The position numbers and the translations under genes are program-made. A stretch of 64,000 nt of DNA. Origin: Daldinia sp. FL1419 (Eukaryota; Ascomycota; Sordariomycetes; Xylariales; Hypoxylaceae). A model generated the notes under the pieces. That model saw nothing but the letters and a program-made list of their open reading frames with translations. It did no database searches and was not told where the DNA came from. The stretch spans positions 172,499-236,498 of the forward strand of contig MU623386.1 of the NCBI GenBank assembly GCA_025201765.1, written 5' to 3'. Below, piece by piece: positions 13,801 through 25,707 of this stretch (positions are counted from its first letter, which is position 1; each line of letters begins with the position of its first letter).

Positions 13801-15431
13801 GTTTTTCTTCCCGGCAGCTCCCCGAGTTTCATCCTCAAATCATCAAAGACTTTACCCAAGGTCCTAAGGTTACGGGGCGATGGGGTTCGGGGAATGAGCC
13901 CGTTCCATACCGAGGGTTGTGAGCGTGGCTTCATCTATGCGGACTCAAAGGGCATCGCGCGTGTATCTCAGATTCCGGTCCACAACATCACCTACGCTGA
14001 GATAGGCATGCCTCTCAAGAAGGTACCTTTAGACGCTGATGTACACTTCATCTCTTATCACCCTCCGTCAAGCACCTTCGTCGTTGGCTGCGATACTTTG
14101 GAGCCATTTGAATTACCGAAAGAAGATGATTACCATAAAGAATGGCAGCATGAGAAGGACCTCGCATTTAAACCAATGGTTGAACGAGGTCAGGTCAAAC
14201 TTATAAATCCGAGCAGCTGGACCGTTATTGACACTATTGAGATGGAACCATGCGAGATGGTAATGTGCATTGAGACTCTTAATCTAGAAGTTTCGGAGTC
14301 TACTAATGAGCGGAAACACCTAATTGCTGTCGGTACGGCCGTGTCCCGCGGGGAAGATCTCCCCATCAGAGGCCGAGTCATCGTGTACGATGTAGTGACA
14401 GTCATCCCAGAGCCAGGAAAGCCCGAAACAAACAAGAAGCTGAAGTTTGTGGCGAGCGAAGATATTCCCCGCGGCGCGGTGACGGCTATATCTGAGATAG
14501 GAACTCAGGGCCTGATGCTTGTTGCTCAGGGGCAGAAATGTATGGTGCGCGGTTTAAAGGAGGATGGTACCCTTTTACCCGTCGCATTCATGGATATGAG
14601 TTGCTACGTAACCGCAGTTCGCGAACTTAAAGGAACAGGTCTCTGCCTCATGGCCGACGCGGTCAAGGGGGTTTGGTTCACGGGCTACACGGAAGAGCCT
14701 TACAAAATGGTTCTCTTTGGGAAGAGCTCTACCAAATTGGAGATTCTAACGGTAGACTTCTTACCGGATGGGGACGAACTTTTGATAGTAGCTTGCGATT
14801 CAGATGGCGGAATTCATATCCTCCAGTTTGACCCCGATCGTAAGTCTTTCTTTTACGTCCCTTTCACTATATCAAGGCCCAGTGCTAATTAAAAACAGAT
14901 CCCAAGTCTTTACAAGGCCACTTACTCCTCCACCGAACCACATTCTCCGCCGGCGCACACCCTCCCACGCGCAGTATGCTACTCCCTCGCACACTCCCGC
15001 CAAACTCGGACTATATTTCTCAGACCACCGACGGCGCTTCAGCCAACGACACCTCCCCACCACCACCCTCTATCATTCTCCTCTCCTCGCCCACCGGTGC
15101 CTTAGCAACTCTAGCACCTCTTTCCGAGCCCCAGTATCGTCGCTTATCCTTCCTTACCGGTCAGGTACTCTCCTCTTTACCGCACTATGCTGGTCTCAAT
15201 CCAAAAGATTATCGCGCTCCTATCTCCACAGGCGTAGTCGGCCGCCTACCACCGGGCGTCGATGCGGGCATGGGCCGTAATGTTGTAGATGGTGCCTTGC
15301 TCTCCCGATGGAATGAACTGCCCGCTGGTCGTCGCGCTGAGATTGCAGGACGTGTTGGATTCTCGGGTGCTGACGAGGTGAGAGATGTATTGAGGGAGGT
15401 CTTAGGTGCGAGTGGATTGGGATATCTTTGA
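10847..15431 (+). CDS. CFT1: Cleavage and polyadenylation specificity factor subunit Cft1 (CPSF160)
   Basis: Five-exon gene: exons 10847-12941, 12991-13307, 13367-13540, 13594-14839 and 14899-15431, 1,454 codons, in phase throughout. Introns have GTACGT/GTAAGT/GTGAGT donors, and the first carries a TACTAAC branch point. The N-terminus MQCYTELTPPTAVTHSL is diagnostic of Cft1. Later segments such as GTAKEIIKEILVADLGD and LLSRWNELP near the C-terminus fit the CPSF A-subunit family. An acidic insert (LELDDEDIEDLDDDDDD) sits around residue 485. Length is normal for the family (about 1,400-1,450 aa). Cft1 is a WD40/beta-propeller scaffold that recognises the poly(A) signal in pre-mRNA within nuclear CPF/CPSF. 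Intron 2 contains a run of about 20 T. It is convergent with the Pal1-family gene downstream. Confidence 0.95.
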
Positions 15432-16434
15432 GTGATTGGACTATGGACCTTGTACTACTATTCATCCATTAGCTTTGTTATTAGATAGATATCTTCACGG
15501 AAGTGCCGGGCGATGTCACAGTCCTATCAATCAACTAGCTACCAAAGTTGGCTTGGAATTAATTGCTCCGTGTCCTTTCTACGAGTAGGAGATGAATTGG
15601 TTCATTGATATAGGATTGAACTAACCTAATATTTATGACTTCAATTATTACTTATTTATGAGATGTTATCCGCGTTCGTATTAATAGGCTATCTTTATGG
15701 TTTTTGAGAAGACCCTGGAACACTTATTCTCCCAGTCAAACCTCGCCATAACCTGCCCCTGCACATCTGCTAAACCATCGTAATCATGATCATTGTGTAT
15801 TTTTGCTGTGCCGTGCCATGCCTATCAAAAATGAACCGTATAAAGCCAACCAAGTCTATAATCCGCCACCGTTGATATTCCTGAGGCCTAGATGCCTGTA
15901 CTGGTGAATTGCAAGCGCGACTTTTCCGTATTTCCTTAAACCAACCCATCCGAGGCACCACCAATAAGCGATAATTTGGATTTGGATTGAATATCGACTG
16001 ATCGGCCAGCAACCATTTGGGGATGTTGTGCCCAGCGCGGTATAGGAGGAAATAAGTGCTTATATGTGACAACCCCATTCTCTTATGATAATCCATAGTC
16101 GAGAATCCGAAAAGACGGTGTCTCCGAACGTAGGTAGGTATCGTCCGTGTCGGGGGGGTTTTTTTTTCGGCGCGTCGAAATCCCGTTTTTCTCCAACCGA
16201 TAATCAAACCGAAGATGGACGGTAGTTTCGGTCCGTCGCGGTGCAAACCAAACCTCTAAATGAGTGCCTCGAAAGGACCAAAAGAAGAAATTATTTGCCG
16301 CTCCGATGAACGGCCGTTATCCTAGGTTTGAATAACGGCCCGGTCCGGCATTATCTTATGCTCAACTATTATTATAAGTTACCTAGGTAGGCAGTCGCAT
16401 CCCGATAAGGCTGGCCGAGAGACCCGGCATGCAC
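15432..16434. other. convergent intergenic region
   Basis: One kilobase between the 3' ends of CFT1 and the Pal1-family gene. A 158-codon open frame on the minus strand (about 15770-16246) resembles nothing I know. An ACCTAGGTAGG word lies at 16381. No RNA gene or repeat was recognised. Confidence 0.5.
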
Positions 16435-17273
16435 CTAAATGTCATCGTGCCTGCGCCGGATACTGCCGATCCGGCGCTTGATCCCGTCGCTCAGGCGTTT
16501 CCCCTTCGACGGGCCGGCCCCTTCCAAACTAGAGCTCCGCGGCCGGACGACGGTGACATCACCGGTCTTGCCCTCGACGCCGGTGCTCTGGGCCATGGAC
16601 CTGGGCTGCATTTCGTATACGCCGGCCGGGTGCAGCGATTTGCGCTGTAGGTGCTTTTGCCGCTTGAGGTCCTCCTCGATGGTGTACGAGGGCTCGCCTT
16701 TGCCCTTGAGGTCGTTGGGATGGTAGTTCTGCTGGGGGTGTTAGTGAGTTGGTTGGTTGAATATGGGTAGGTGTGTGGGTAAGTATAGGAGGGAGATGTC
16801 GGGGGTAGATGGGGGAGTGTGTGAGAGAGGGGTGGAGAGGGCGATAGGAAACTTACAACATGGTCCCATCGTTTATACGGACCGCCCGGGGCATCTTCTT
16901 CACGCATGAGATCAGCACCCTCTTCGTAATGCATGATGCGACCGCCATAATCCTGTTCTCCGGGCGGGATAGTCGCAGTGCCTTGTAAGGGAACGTGTCT
17001 CTCCAAGGAATCGACGACGTTCTCCCGAGGAGTGGCCTTGAGCGCTTCCATGTTGCCGTACTTTACGGCTTCAACAGGCGCGTACCGCTTATCGCGATTA
17101 CGGGAGGCAAGAGTGGCGTCATAGGGGCCGTCGTGGTGATAAATTCCTCCAAAGCCTGTTGTGTCTAGAGCATCGACTGTGTCTGCCCCTGTGCGGTTCT
17201 TCTTGCGCAGGTGCGGAGCACGGTCGGCTGCCTTTGTGGCCTTCTTGATCGCTTCTAAGGGGCGTTCAGACAT
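16435..17273 (-). CDS. Pal1 cell-morphology family protein
   Basis: Two exons on the minus strand: 17273-16857 and 16731-16435, 237 codons. The intron has donor GTAAGT, branch CTAAC and acceptor CCCCAG. The protein begins MSERPLEAIKKATKAADRAP and carries the Pal1 signature: a YHHDGPYDATLASRN block near residue 48, then KYAPVEAVKYGNMEALKATP, HVPLQGTATIPPGEQD and MHYEEGADLMREEDAPGG. The C-terminal exon starts QNYHPNDLKGKGEPSY and ends in a basic tail. Pal1 proteins act at the cortex in polar growth and endocytosis in yeasts; this is a short member, so the exact role is inferred. The open frame extends upstream to about 17636, but that extension looks non-coding, and the ATG at 17273 fits the family N-terminus. 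Confidence 0.85.
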
Positions 17274-19508
17274 TTTTTCCCTTGAAATAATTGCGAGTTT
17301 TAGAAAAAGCTTTCTTGATATGAAGCTTGATCTTTTTAATAGTGTTATGTTTTTGTTTAGGTATATCCTTCGGACTTGAGGTTTCTGTGTCCGAAGTAAG
17401 ATTATTATTAGAGGATGAGTAGGATTTCTTAGGGTTTGTGGGAGTGTTGTTATTTTTCTCAGTAGGGTTGACAGATTTCTTTCGGAAAAGACGTGTGCCT
17501 TTAGAGATGGCTTTTGTGAAAAGCGGCTGAGAAGGCTGTTTAGGTGCGGCTCGGGGTGCGGTAGCAAATAGTTGGTATGGTTCAGGTTCAAACTGGGAAC
17601 CGTAGACTTCGTAGCTGGCCTAATATAGATTTCCAAAGATTAGTTTAATAATGCCTCTCACGTCTAGATTGCAGCCAACTCAGAGCGCTGAGCCTGGCAA
17701 CACGCGCGTTCAAGACATGACTATGATGTAACCGGCAAGAACCGAACCGGCACGTCCGGTACGTTCAGTACATATGTCCAGTACGTCCAGGACGTCCTGT
17801 CCCCTCCGAAGCTTGCCTCCCGCCCTTGCATGGGAGCATATCCCTGCTCGACCCATTCGTCGATGCTAGCGTCAGATATGACGTATGCGACAGGGGTAGC
17901 TCCAAGTGACATCGCGAACGGTTGGTGATCGGTGATCGGTGATCAACAGGGACGAAAACAATGATAAAGACAATAAAGACAGTAAAGACGGTAGAGACGA
18001 CAACTTGCTGTTAGAAGCCTCACATCTTTCTAAGGTCTTCAGTATAAGCCTTAAATACCTAGCTCTAGGATATCACCCTTCAATAGCATATGTCACGAGA
18101 AAACACTATATAAATGTATATAGCAAAACAAGTTTCACATAGGTTATAATTCAACCGACAAGGACGAGACACGCATAGCACATTAAACAAAGAATCACAA
18201 TGCACAACTAAGAAGAAACGATATATTTTGATATAGCAGACACCGCACTGGAAACTAAGGGGTGTTCTCGAGTATACATACCGCCGAATATGGACCCATC
18301 TTGTTAAAGATTAAAAAGACTTGTCTGGAGACTATTGTTGGGAATAGAACGCGTTGCTGTTGTTGCTGTTGTTTCCGTTGAAAGGTTTGGTTCAGTGCAG
18401 AAAGTCGCCGGCTTGAATGGTTTGCGGATAAAAGCAAGGTAGCTGCAGGAAGACAGAAGGAATTTGGTACTGTGGGATCTAGGGTTAAGGGTTGAAAGGG
18501 AGTTGCTGACAACAGGCACTGGCAATACTAATAGGGAATTCTGCAGAGACTAAGACCAGAGTTTACTCCAAGAGGTAAACTAATTTCTATTTACTTCATA
18601 TTTGAAAACGTTAGAGTTATGTCGTATATCTTTGCATTTTGAATATTGAAACGTGCCGTGCGGTTTAACTAAACCTACCTCCTAAGTAATACCCATTGCT
18701 ATGGTTGTAGTACCTACCTAGGTACCTAATTAAAGTTTCATTCTTAGGTATGTAGGCGCAACAAGTACTGAATGCACGACTACCTAGGGTTTAGTAGGTA
18801 GGTTAGGGATACTGAGCATTTATTGTTAGAAAAACTTCAAAACAAAACAAAACCACAGATGATAGAGAGAGTATTCTCGCGTATAGCACCTCTAATCCCT
18901 ATGATCTGGCTGGTAGGTATACTATACTTATACGATAGCGTCTTATGATACTGTGGAAGTCATGTGTGAGTATCCTTCCCTAGGGATAGCCAGAAATCCA
19001 TCCTATATTTTCTATATCATCACATATTTTTGTTTCGAAAACAAGCGTGACTTATGCATCAATACGAGAATAGACACTCCAAGAAAACGAAGCTTCATAG
19101 CGTAGACTATAGAGAAACCTTGGCAGAGTAGTTACGATTAAATATTATAACGTGTAATGTATAAAGCACATGCCTGCCTAGGAACTGTCTATTTATATAC
19201 GCTTTTAAGTTGCAGGACGGAAAGTATATGGGTGTACAAACCCTGGCTACGTGCATATACCCCTTCAGCCCTACAGGCTACGCCGGCCGCTAATGCAAGT
19301 CGGGTAACATCAAAAGCAGGAGCTCAATGCCAAGGATCACCGATATCTTAAAACAACCCATAAATATCCGTCGGTTACAGCTATCGAAGCTTAATAGTGG
19401 TACAACTAAAGATTCAATTAAACCACTGATTCGACGCCCTTTTTTAACAAGGCATACATAGCCTACAGGGGGGATCTGAAACATAGGAACTTGTGAGTAC
19501 GCGACTAG
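17274..19508. other. divergent intergenic region with short trinucleotide repeat
   Basis: A 2.2-kb stretch upstream of both the Pal1-family gene and USB1. It contains a short GTT/GCT repeat at about 18353-18375, a decayed direct repeat GGTGATC at 17924-17943, and a TACCTACCTAGGTACC cluster at 18711-18727. No convincing reading frame was found. Confidence 0.5.
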
Positions 19509-20671
19509 ATGGCGCTGGTAGACTATTCTTCCTCGGACTCCGAGCCTGAAGCTGCCGAAGCGGCGTCTGCAACCGCACCAGCGGCCAAAAAACAAAAGAC
19601 ATCAGCAGACTCGACTGAGCTCCCACCTCTCCCGGATGCCTTCCACGACTTATACGCGTCCACCGTGCGGGTAAGCACATCGGACGACCCGACGCTACAC
19701 CAGGGCCGCAAACGCGTAAACCCGCATAGAGTCGGCAGCTGGCCGAGCCACTTGTACATCGAGTGTAAGTCCCCGTATCTTCAACATCTTCAACATCTTC
19801 ATGTACACGCATATGGAATGCCTAGGTATATACCTAGATAGCACGTGTGAAGATGGGTATCTCCTATTCCTTGCTACCCGCAACTAACCAGGCTCTAGGG
19901 CACCCCACAACCCCCCAGCGCACAGCCCTGTCCACCCTCCTCTCAGACCTCCAGACGGCGCTCACGCCTCTATCCGTGAACATCACTTCCTTCCTAACCT
20001 CAGACCTCGGCACCCCACAGCCGCTGCACATTAGCTTATCACGGCCCATCGTGCTGAGCACCACCGCGAAAGACGACTTTCTGGAAAAGTTAGTCTCGCG
20101 TATCAAGAGCAGCGGCATCGGTCCCTTTGACCTCGCGCCGCGGGGTCTGGAATGGCATCGCACGAGCGAGTCCGAGCGCTCGTTTCTGGTGCTTAGGGTG
20201 GGGAGGACAGCATCCCCTCCTTCTGCTCCTGGTCCTGCTCCCTCTGTTGCTAAGGAGGAGAGTACCAAGAGAGCCGCGAGGAGCGGAAAAGCGAAAAGGA
20301 AAGTGGAAGAAAGCAACGCCGAGGCAGACGCGCTTCCAAATAACCCATCCTCATCCTCGCCCAAACAGCAGCATAACCCGGAACTAGCGGCCCTCCTCCA
20401 GCGCTGCAACGCCCTCGTGCAAGAACACCAACAGCCGCCTCTTTACGCCTTCGCTGGAGGTAGCGACGACGCCTTTCATATCTCCGTAGCCTGGTCTTTC
20501 GCCGAGCCCTCGCTAGAGGTCAGGCAACACACCGAGCGTATATTCGCGGCGGGCCCGCAAGCCGAAGTCTTAGCGATGCGGGTACCGGTTCGAGGGGTTA
20601 AGGCTAAGATTGGGAATGTGATTACGAATGTTGAGCTGCCAGTGCGTGGGAAGAGGGGGACTGGGGAATGA
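19509..20671 (+). CDS. USB1: U6 snRNA 3'-end phosphodiesterase Usb1
   Basis: Two exons, 19509-19764 and 19899-20671, 342 codons. The intron has donor GTAAGT, a CTAAC branch and acceptor CTAG, and joins at the conserved HLYIE-W-HPT segment. The two catalytic HxS motifs of the 2H phosphoesterase fold are present: HIS at residues 129-131 (HISLSR) and HIS at 279-281 (HISVAW). The N-terminus MALVDYSSSDSEPE followed by a KKQK basic patch is typical of Usb1. Between the motifs lies a Lys/Ser/Pro-rich low-complexity insert (about residues 170-245), longer than in yeast. Usb1 trims the oligouridine tail of U6 snRNA in the nucleus, leaving a terminal phosphate that stabilises U6 for splicing. It is convergent with ERO1, 400 nt apart. 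Confidence 0.93.
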
Positions 20672-21072
20672 GGTAGATATCTAGGTTAATATGTATATAG
20701 ATAGCTCGAAAAGAGAGCTGTGATAATGTAGAGTTATGTTATTAACATCGAGGGATAAATACGAGTGGCCCTCATCAAGCATAGTGACGGGAACGAGACA
20801 GGTATATCTGCTTATAGACAATATATAACATGCTATCCTACTTTTCACAAAGTCATAAACCTGAATTGCTATATTCGTAATATAATCCCATTTTCTTTTG
20901 TACGGCTTAGCGAATGCCGCCTTATCCATAAACAAAACGCCAAAAACTCCGCCCATGGATGCTAGCTCGATGCTATCGCCAGTACTGTAGGCGTGTACAC
21001 AAAAGTGCCTGGCAATTAACCTGACCCCGAACATGTGCCGTTGATGCGAATCCAAAATATACAAGTGCAATT
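20672..21072. other. convergent intergenic region USB1/ERO1
   Basis: About 400 nt of A+T-rich 3' flanking sequence of two convergent genes; nothing else seen. Confidence 0.55.
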
Positions 21073-23037
21073 CTACAACTCGTCGAGGCTAGGCCGCTGG
21101 AACCCCCAGGTGCGAGGTGAGACGGGTAGGCCGATGTAGAACTCCCAGAGGCGTGATAGCTCTGAGATGATGATATCAAACCTATAATATATTAGAATCC
21201 CCATGGGAAGGTATAAGAGGTACGTTCAAAACTTACAGTGTCTTCGGAAATGTTACCCAAGACTTGATGACGATCTTAAATGCTTTATACACCTTAGTAA
21301 GCTCGTCTTCGAACGCTTCACCTATTGTCTCAGGCCTGCGGCGCTCCCTTTTAGGTGGCAGGTCGCTCTTCTCTTTATCCCATTCCTCCTCTAATTCGTC
21401 TACCGTTGACGTTGCTTCTGATGTGCCTTTCGAGATGCCTACGGCATGCGGCTTTTTGGCCCGGTCGGGTATTGCCTCTGTGGCTTTCTCCTCGGCTTCG
21501 ACCATTGCCCTGAAGCCGACAAGAGCTTTCATAGAACTGCTTAGTCTAGCATAGGTGTTGAATAGCGCTACAAGTTCTGTTCGCTTTAGGACCGGGATAT
21601 CCTCGCTGTCATTATCAAACTCGAACAGTATCTTCAGCGCCGCACCATATCCTGCAGTTTGCAACTTGCCCCAGAGCCTGCACTTATCGCAACCCACGCA
21701 GTCCATCACCCGACTGATGTTCCGGAACCGGTTTTTGAAATCCTCTTTTAAGGACGGACCCTCACCATTCTTAAACATGAGACCCTCGTCGAAAATCTGA
21801 GGTACCGAAGCAGCACTCTGTGTTACGGCGAGAACCTTGGCTTTCGTATCCGTGTCCTGGTCTTCGTCACCAGTACAGAACGTATAGCTCTGCAAGTGGG
21901 GACCGATTTTGGCAACAGCACGGGTGACGAGAGCATAGTTGAAATACAAGTTGGAAATACGTTCCGGGTGAGTATGCAACCGGGCTTTATAGCACCCTAC
22001 GTTGGGTTGCCACTCGCCAGTAGTCTGGTTCAAGAAATCCCAACAAAGATGCGTACTGATGCTTGCGTGCATACCAGAGACGATGCGGTAGAACACACGT
22101 TTCTCTAGGCACTCTCCCTCATTCTCTAGGCCGGTCTGTGTAAAGGTAGTGCTGGGATTCTGTTGATGCTGTTGTAGTATTTGCTGTCGTTCGGCGTCTT
22201 GGAGTACGTTGCGGAAGTCTTGTGCAGCCGGCCCCTCGGCCACGGGGCTGGTCCCGAGGGAGGCGGAATGCGGGAAGGAGGATTTTTGGAAGCAATTTTC
22301 CCTGTAAATGGCATCCCACACCATCTTGGCGCCCTCACCAGCGTATCCGGTAAAACGTTCTGGGTTGTGGACCAAACTAACATAGTCGCCTTTGCCGGTT
22401 GCACTCTCGTCTTCTGGTACGCAGTAGTCCCGCTCGTCACATTCATCGTCATACTCTACCACGCAGCTCTCGCCGACGTTCTCTCCCAATAAACCTTGTA
22501 GTGGCTTTTTTGGCCGCTCTCTTTGTACTTTCTTCCCAGGATGCTTTGCCGAAGGACCCTCTAGCTTGCTAAGTTCGCTTGCCCTCCATATCTTGGGTAT
22601 ATCTTCTTCGTTGTCTATTGTGTTCACAGCACAGGCTATATTGCCACACATGGCGTTCTCGTCGTTCCAGAAGGGGCATTTTTTATGAAATAGATTTAAG
22701 CGGTAGTGGGAGAAGAAGTCGGTTTCCTTGGTGAGTTCGTCTAAGGCCGGCTTGACTTTGTTATTTAATTTCTCGAGTGTAGAATAAGAAGCACAGGCAT
22801 CGGATACGATAGCGCGGGGGGAGATCTGGACGGGTTCACTTTCGTTAGAGACAGTAAATTGATATTGCGAAGTTGTCGCAGCCAGAGAACTGGCAGTAAG
22901 ATATAGATATATAGCAACGCTGCTCAATGAAGGCGACATACTGCGCATGAATCATCCCGAGCTTCTTTGCTCTTACATTGCCCAGGTGCTCCCCAAAGCG
23001 CAAAGAGCGATAGGTAGAAGAGTTTGGCAGACTTCAT
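21073..23037 (-). CDS. ERO1: ER thiol oxidase Ero1
   Basis: Three exons on the minus strand: 23037-22942, 22825-21237 and 21181-21073, 597 codons. Exon 1 encodes a signal peptide (MKSAKLFYLSLFALWGAPGQ). Its GTATGT donor joins at CAG|ATC to give a Cys-Ala-Ile-Ser-Pro-Arg-Ala-Ile-Val-Ser-Asp-Ala-Cys junction typical of Ero1. An ATG at 22948 opens the same frame as exon 2 but lies inside this intron and would lose the signal peptide. The shuttle-disulfide region contains CDERDYC (about residues 161-167), and the FAD-side active-site triad CVGCDKC is at 408-414. The last exon ends in RPSLDEL. Ero1 oxidises protein disulfide isomerase in the ER lumen using FAD and oxygen. The insert between about 220 and 270 is Gln-rich. 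Confidence 0.95.
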
Positions 23038-25256
23038 AATGGTGGATTCGTGCCGGGTATATAGGTGGATTGGTGGAGGAATGGATGGACACCTAATTAT
23101 TATTAGATTGTGAGGAGAAGACAAGACAAGGCCTGGCCTTTCTCTCCTTTCGGTATTTGATTAAAAAGGATACGTATAATATAGGTTCAAGGTCGGTAAA
23201 GGGTGATGGTAAGGTGATAAGGTGATAAGGTGGTAAAGTGGTAAAGTGGTAGTAAAGTGGTAGTAAAGTGGTAGTAAAGTGGTAGTAAAGTGGTAGTAAA
23301 GTGGTAGTAAAGTGGTAAGGAACTCGAAGGAGCAAGCCAACTGATACGCTGTTTCGCTATTAGCTGCTACGGTTAAATTCCAGTAGCGACTAGGGATGGG
23401 TACATAATGTTATGTACTTGTTGTATATTCTCGCCGAAACGTAGGGAATATTATACCCATGTACGCAGTTAGGTACGATGAAAGTACGGAGCACCATGTA
23501 CAACGTTAGAGCCACCTAACCTTTAACGTTAACTAGTCCAAATTTTCGATATTCTTGTTACAACTTCGAAAAGAAATTCGAACTAATAAATAATTCCAGA
23601 AAAAAAAAAAAAAGAACAAAAAACATACAATAATAAAGAGGAATCCTACGCTCGTAATATCTTCTATTGGAAAATACGCCAACGTGTTCACTTTCTTCGT
23701 CGTCATACGATTATGGCCTGTATGCAATCCGTATTTACTTCTCGAACTACGGATAATGGAATGTTGCCAGCTTGCATTGCCACAGGGTCCGTTTGTTGAG
23801 TGATACATGACATACACTAGTGATGCCTATACCTCCTACCCGTACCTTCTACCCGTACCTAAGGAGGTAGTAAGGATAAGGGTGCATCGGTACCGCCTTG
23901 CATGTCCTTGCTAACCTAATTGGCAACTCCCGGGCGTGGAAGGTGCCTATTACGGGAAGTTCTAGAAACGGCGTCCCGGAAGCTTCCCACTCCATCTGTA
24001 ACTTGCCGATACCTCGTACCTGGTCACACAGAAAATAGTGTGGAGTGAGGACGACTCTTAGAGCCTTTACTACGGTTAGTAATTTGTATCTATCTCTACC
24101 TAGGTAGATGTCCGATATTACCTAATAGTATTTATTGTCTTGGTCTTCTTCGTAATAGCTCGTCACTTGAATCTTCTTGCGTGATTCACGCCTGTATTAC
24201 CAAACTTGTCGGCTAAGTGAGGATTTGTCGTACGTTGGATATATCGTATTAATTTGCGGCCCCTTTTCTGCTTGGTATCTGCTTGGTATCTGTTTGGCTG
24301 ATGCCACTGTCTGCGTTATGTTGTGGAATCCTGGTTGGCTCACCGGTGATCCCGCAGCCAAGGTTCTAAGCTCTACCTGCCTAGACCAGTAAGAAGTGCA
24401 GATAAAAATAAATTAGTACCCGGACTGAAGAAAGCAGATAAAGTTGAGTGGCCCAAGATCTTAGCATGTTTACACTTTTACACTTTTAAATCGTTACTGC
24501 ATCTGGTAAAGCTCAAAGCTCTTGCTGGTGTGCGTTTGATACTATCCGTATTTTGACGCCGGGAACATTGACTTCAATGTTCCTTGCTATCTATATGTAG
24601 GCGTTGCCACTCCTAGACGTAGCTTGTCATGACCAAAACATAAAGTTACTAAATATCCTCGTAATGCCACGATGCTCTATTCATTCGAGTTCCTGTGGAT
24701 TTTCTAACCCAAAGGTGACTGAGCCGATGCGTAGCTATTCGTGTCCCAGTTCCAACAGGAATAGTGCGCAGGCTCATGTAGAATCTAGTTTCTTATTATT
24801 GTAAAGTATCCGTTGTCTTCACAATTGAGCCGCTCTGGTCCCCCTTATGCCTTGGAATAGATACCAATAACCACTATTCCCACCTGTATGCATCCCACGC
24901 CATGAGTTGCCGTACAAGTCTATGGTCTTGTAGGTTTATGAACGACGTTAGCTAGGAAGAACCGTCGCATTTGCGCCTCGGCGGGTTGAGTCAAAAACCG
25001 GATGGGTGAATAGAGTTGAATTGATTAAGAACGGCCATAAATCGTCGCGAAGCATTATCCCCTAACAAATACATATGTCGCTATGCGTTGAACGGGCGTA
25101 TCAATAGTTTACAACGATAGTCGAACCCTTCGTGGGGTGATAGGTCATCGTTCATTGTTGGATTGCGCATAGATCACTGAGGTGCTTGGTAATTAAGAGG
25201 CCGCCTTGGCAAGGTTAGCATTCTTCGGTCAGATAGAATGAGCGCTAATAGTTAGC
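23038..25256. other. intergenic region with minisatellite
   Basis: Upstream DNA of ERO1 and 3' flank of CKS1. It contains the 11-bp minisatellite listed separately, an A-run near 23600, and small open frames with no recognisable domain. No gene was found between about 23.4 and 25.2 kb. Confidence 0.5.
23238..23320 (+). repeat. 11-bp tandem repeat, unit GTGGTAGTAAA
   Basis: About seven near-perfect copies of GTGGTAGTAAA follow shorter GTGGTAAA/GTGATAAG variants. The array sits about 200 nt upstream of the ERO1 start codon, so it may lie in the promoter or leader. It is purely a simple repeat; there are no spacers of unique sequence, so it is not a CRISPR-like array. Confidence 0.85.
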
Positions 25257-25707
25257 TTACTTGAAAAGCAGGATGTGTGGCTCTGGTTCATGGACTTCGT
25301 AGTGCTCCCAGCCTAAACTCTGTGTTTCGCGTCTTGTTAGCTTCTCTGACTCTTGAGACCAATGACGGTACTAGAGAAACCAACCTGGGTGATGCCGATC
25401 GCACGCCACTCGTCTTCCCACAGGAGCTTCAATGTGCCTTTGGAGGGGTCGTGATAATCCTTGGGGATGGCCTTTAGCATGGCTTTCGGCAGCTGAACAT
25501 GGCGGTATTCGTATTCGCTGTCCGAATAGCTAATCGCGTCGGTTAGCAATGTACCAACTGTAAACCTTCGCTTCACCAGATTGTTTTGTGGCCATACCGA
25601 GCAGAATAATGGATCGCATCGATGAATTCTTCAAGACGCGCGCGCTCTTCGTCGCTAAGAGGGCGAGGCGCCTTGTTGCGACGAGTGACATCGATATCCA
25701 TAGGCAT
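25257..25707 (-). CDS. CKS1: Cyclin-dependent kinase regulatory subunit Cks1
   Basis: Three exons on the minus strand: 25707-25598, 25529-25385 and 25319-25257, 105 codons. The middle exon contains the Cks signature YSDSEYEYRHVQLPK, the anion-pocket region, and LLWEDEWRAIGITQ. The last exon gives SLGWEHYEVHEPEPHILLFK, ending with the conserved HxPEPHILLF hinge/strand. Cks1 binds Cdc28/Cdk1 and acts as a phospho-adaptor for multisite phosphorylation and SCF targets. Translation may start at MPM (25707) or at the in-frame ATG two codons later (25701). Donor 2 is GTTGGT, slightly unusual. It is divergent from the bromodomain gene, 1.4 kb apart. Confidence 0.95.

Noticed and set aside
16858..17636. 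Longer N-terminus for the Pal1-family protein (ATG at 17636)
   Set aside because: The extra 121 residues look non-coding, while the ATG at 17273 matches the family N-terminus directly.
22825..22948. ATG at 22948 as the Ero1 start
   Set aside because: It falls inside the first intron; the spliced model adds a proper signal peptide and the conserved CAISPRAIVSDAC junction.
23238..23320. Possible CRISPR-like array
   Set aside because: The repeats are contiguous without unique spacers, and the genome is eukaryotic.
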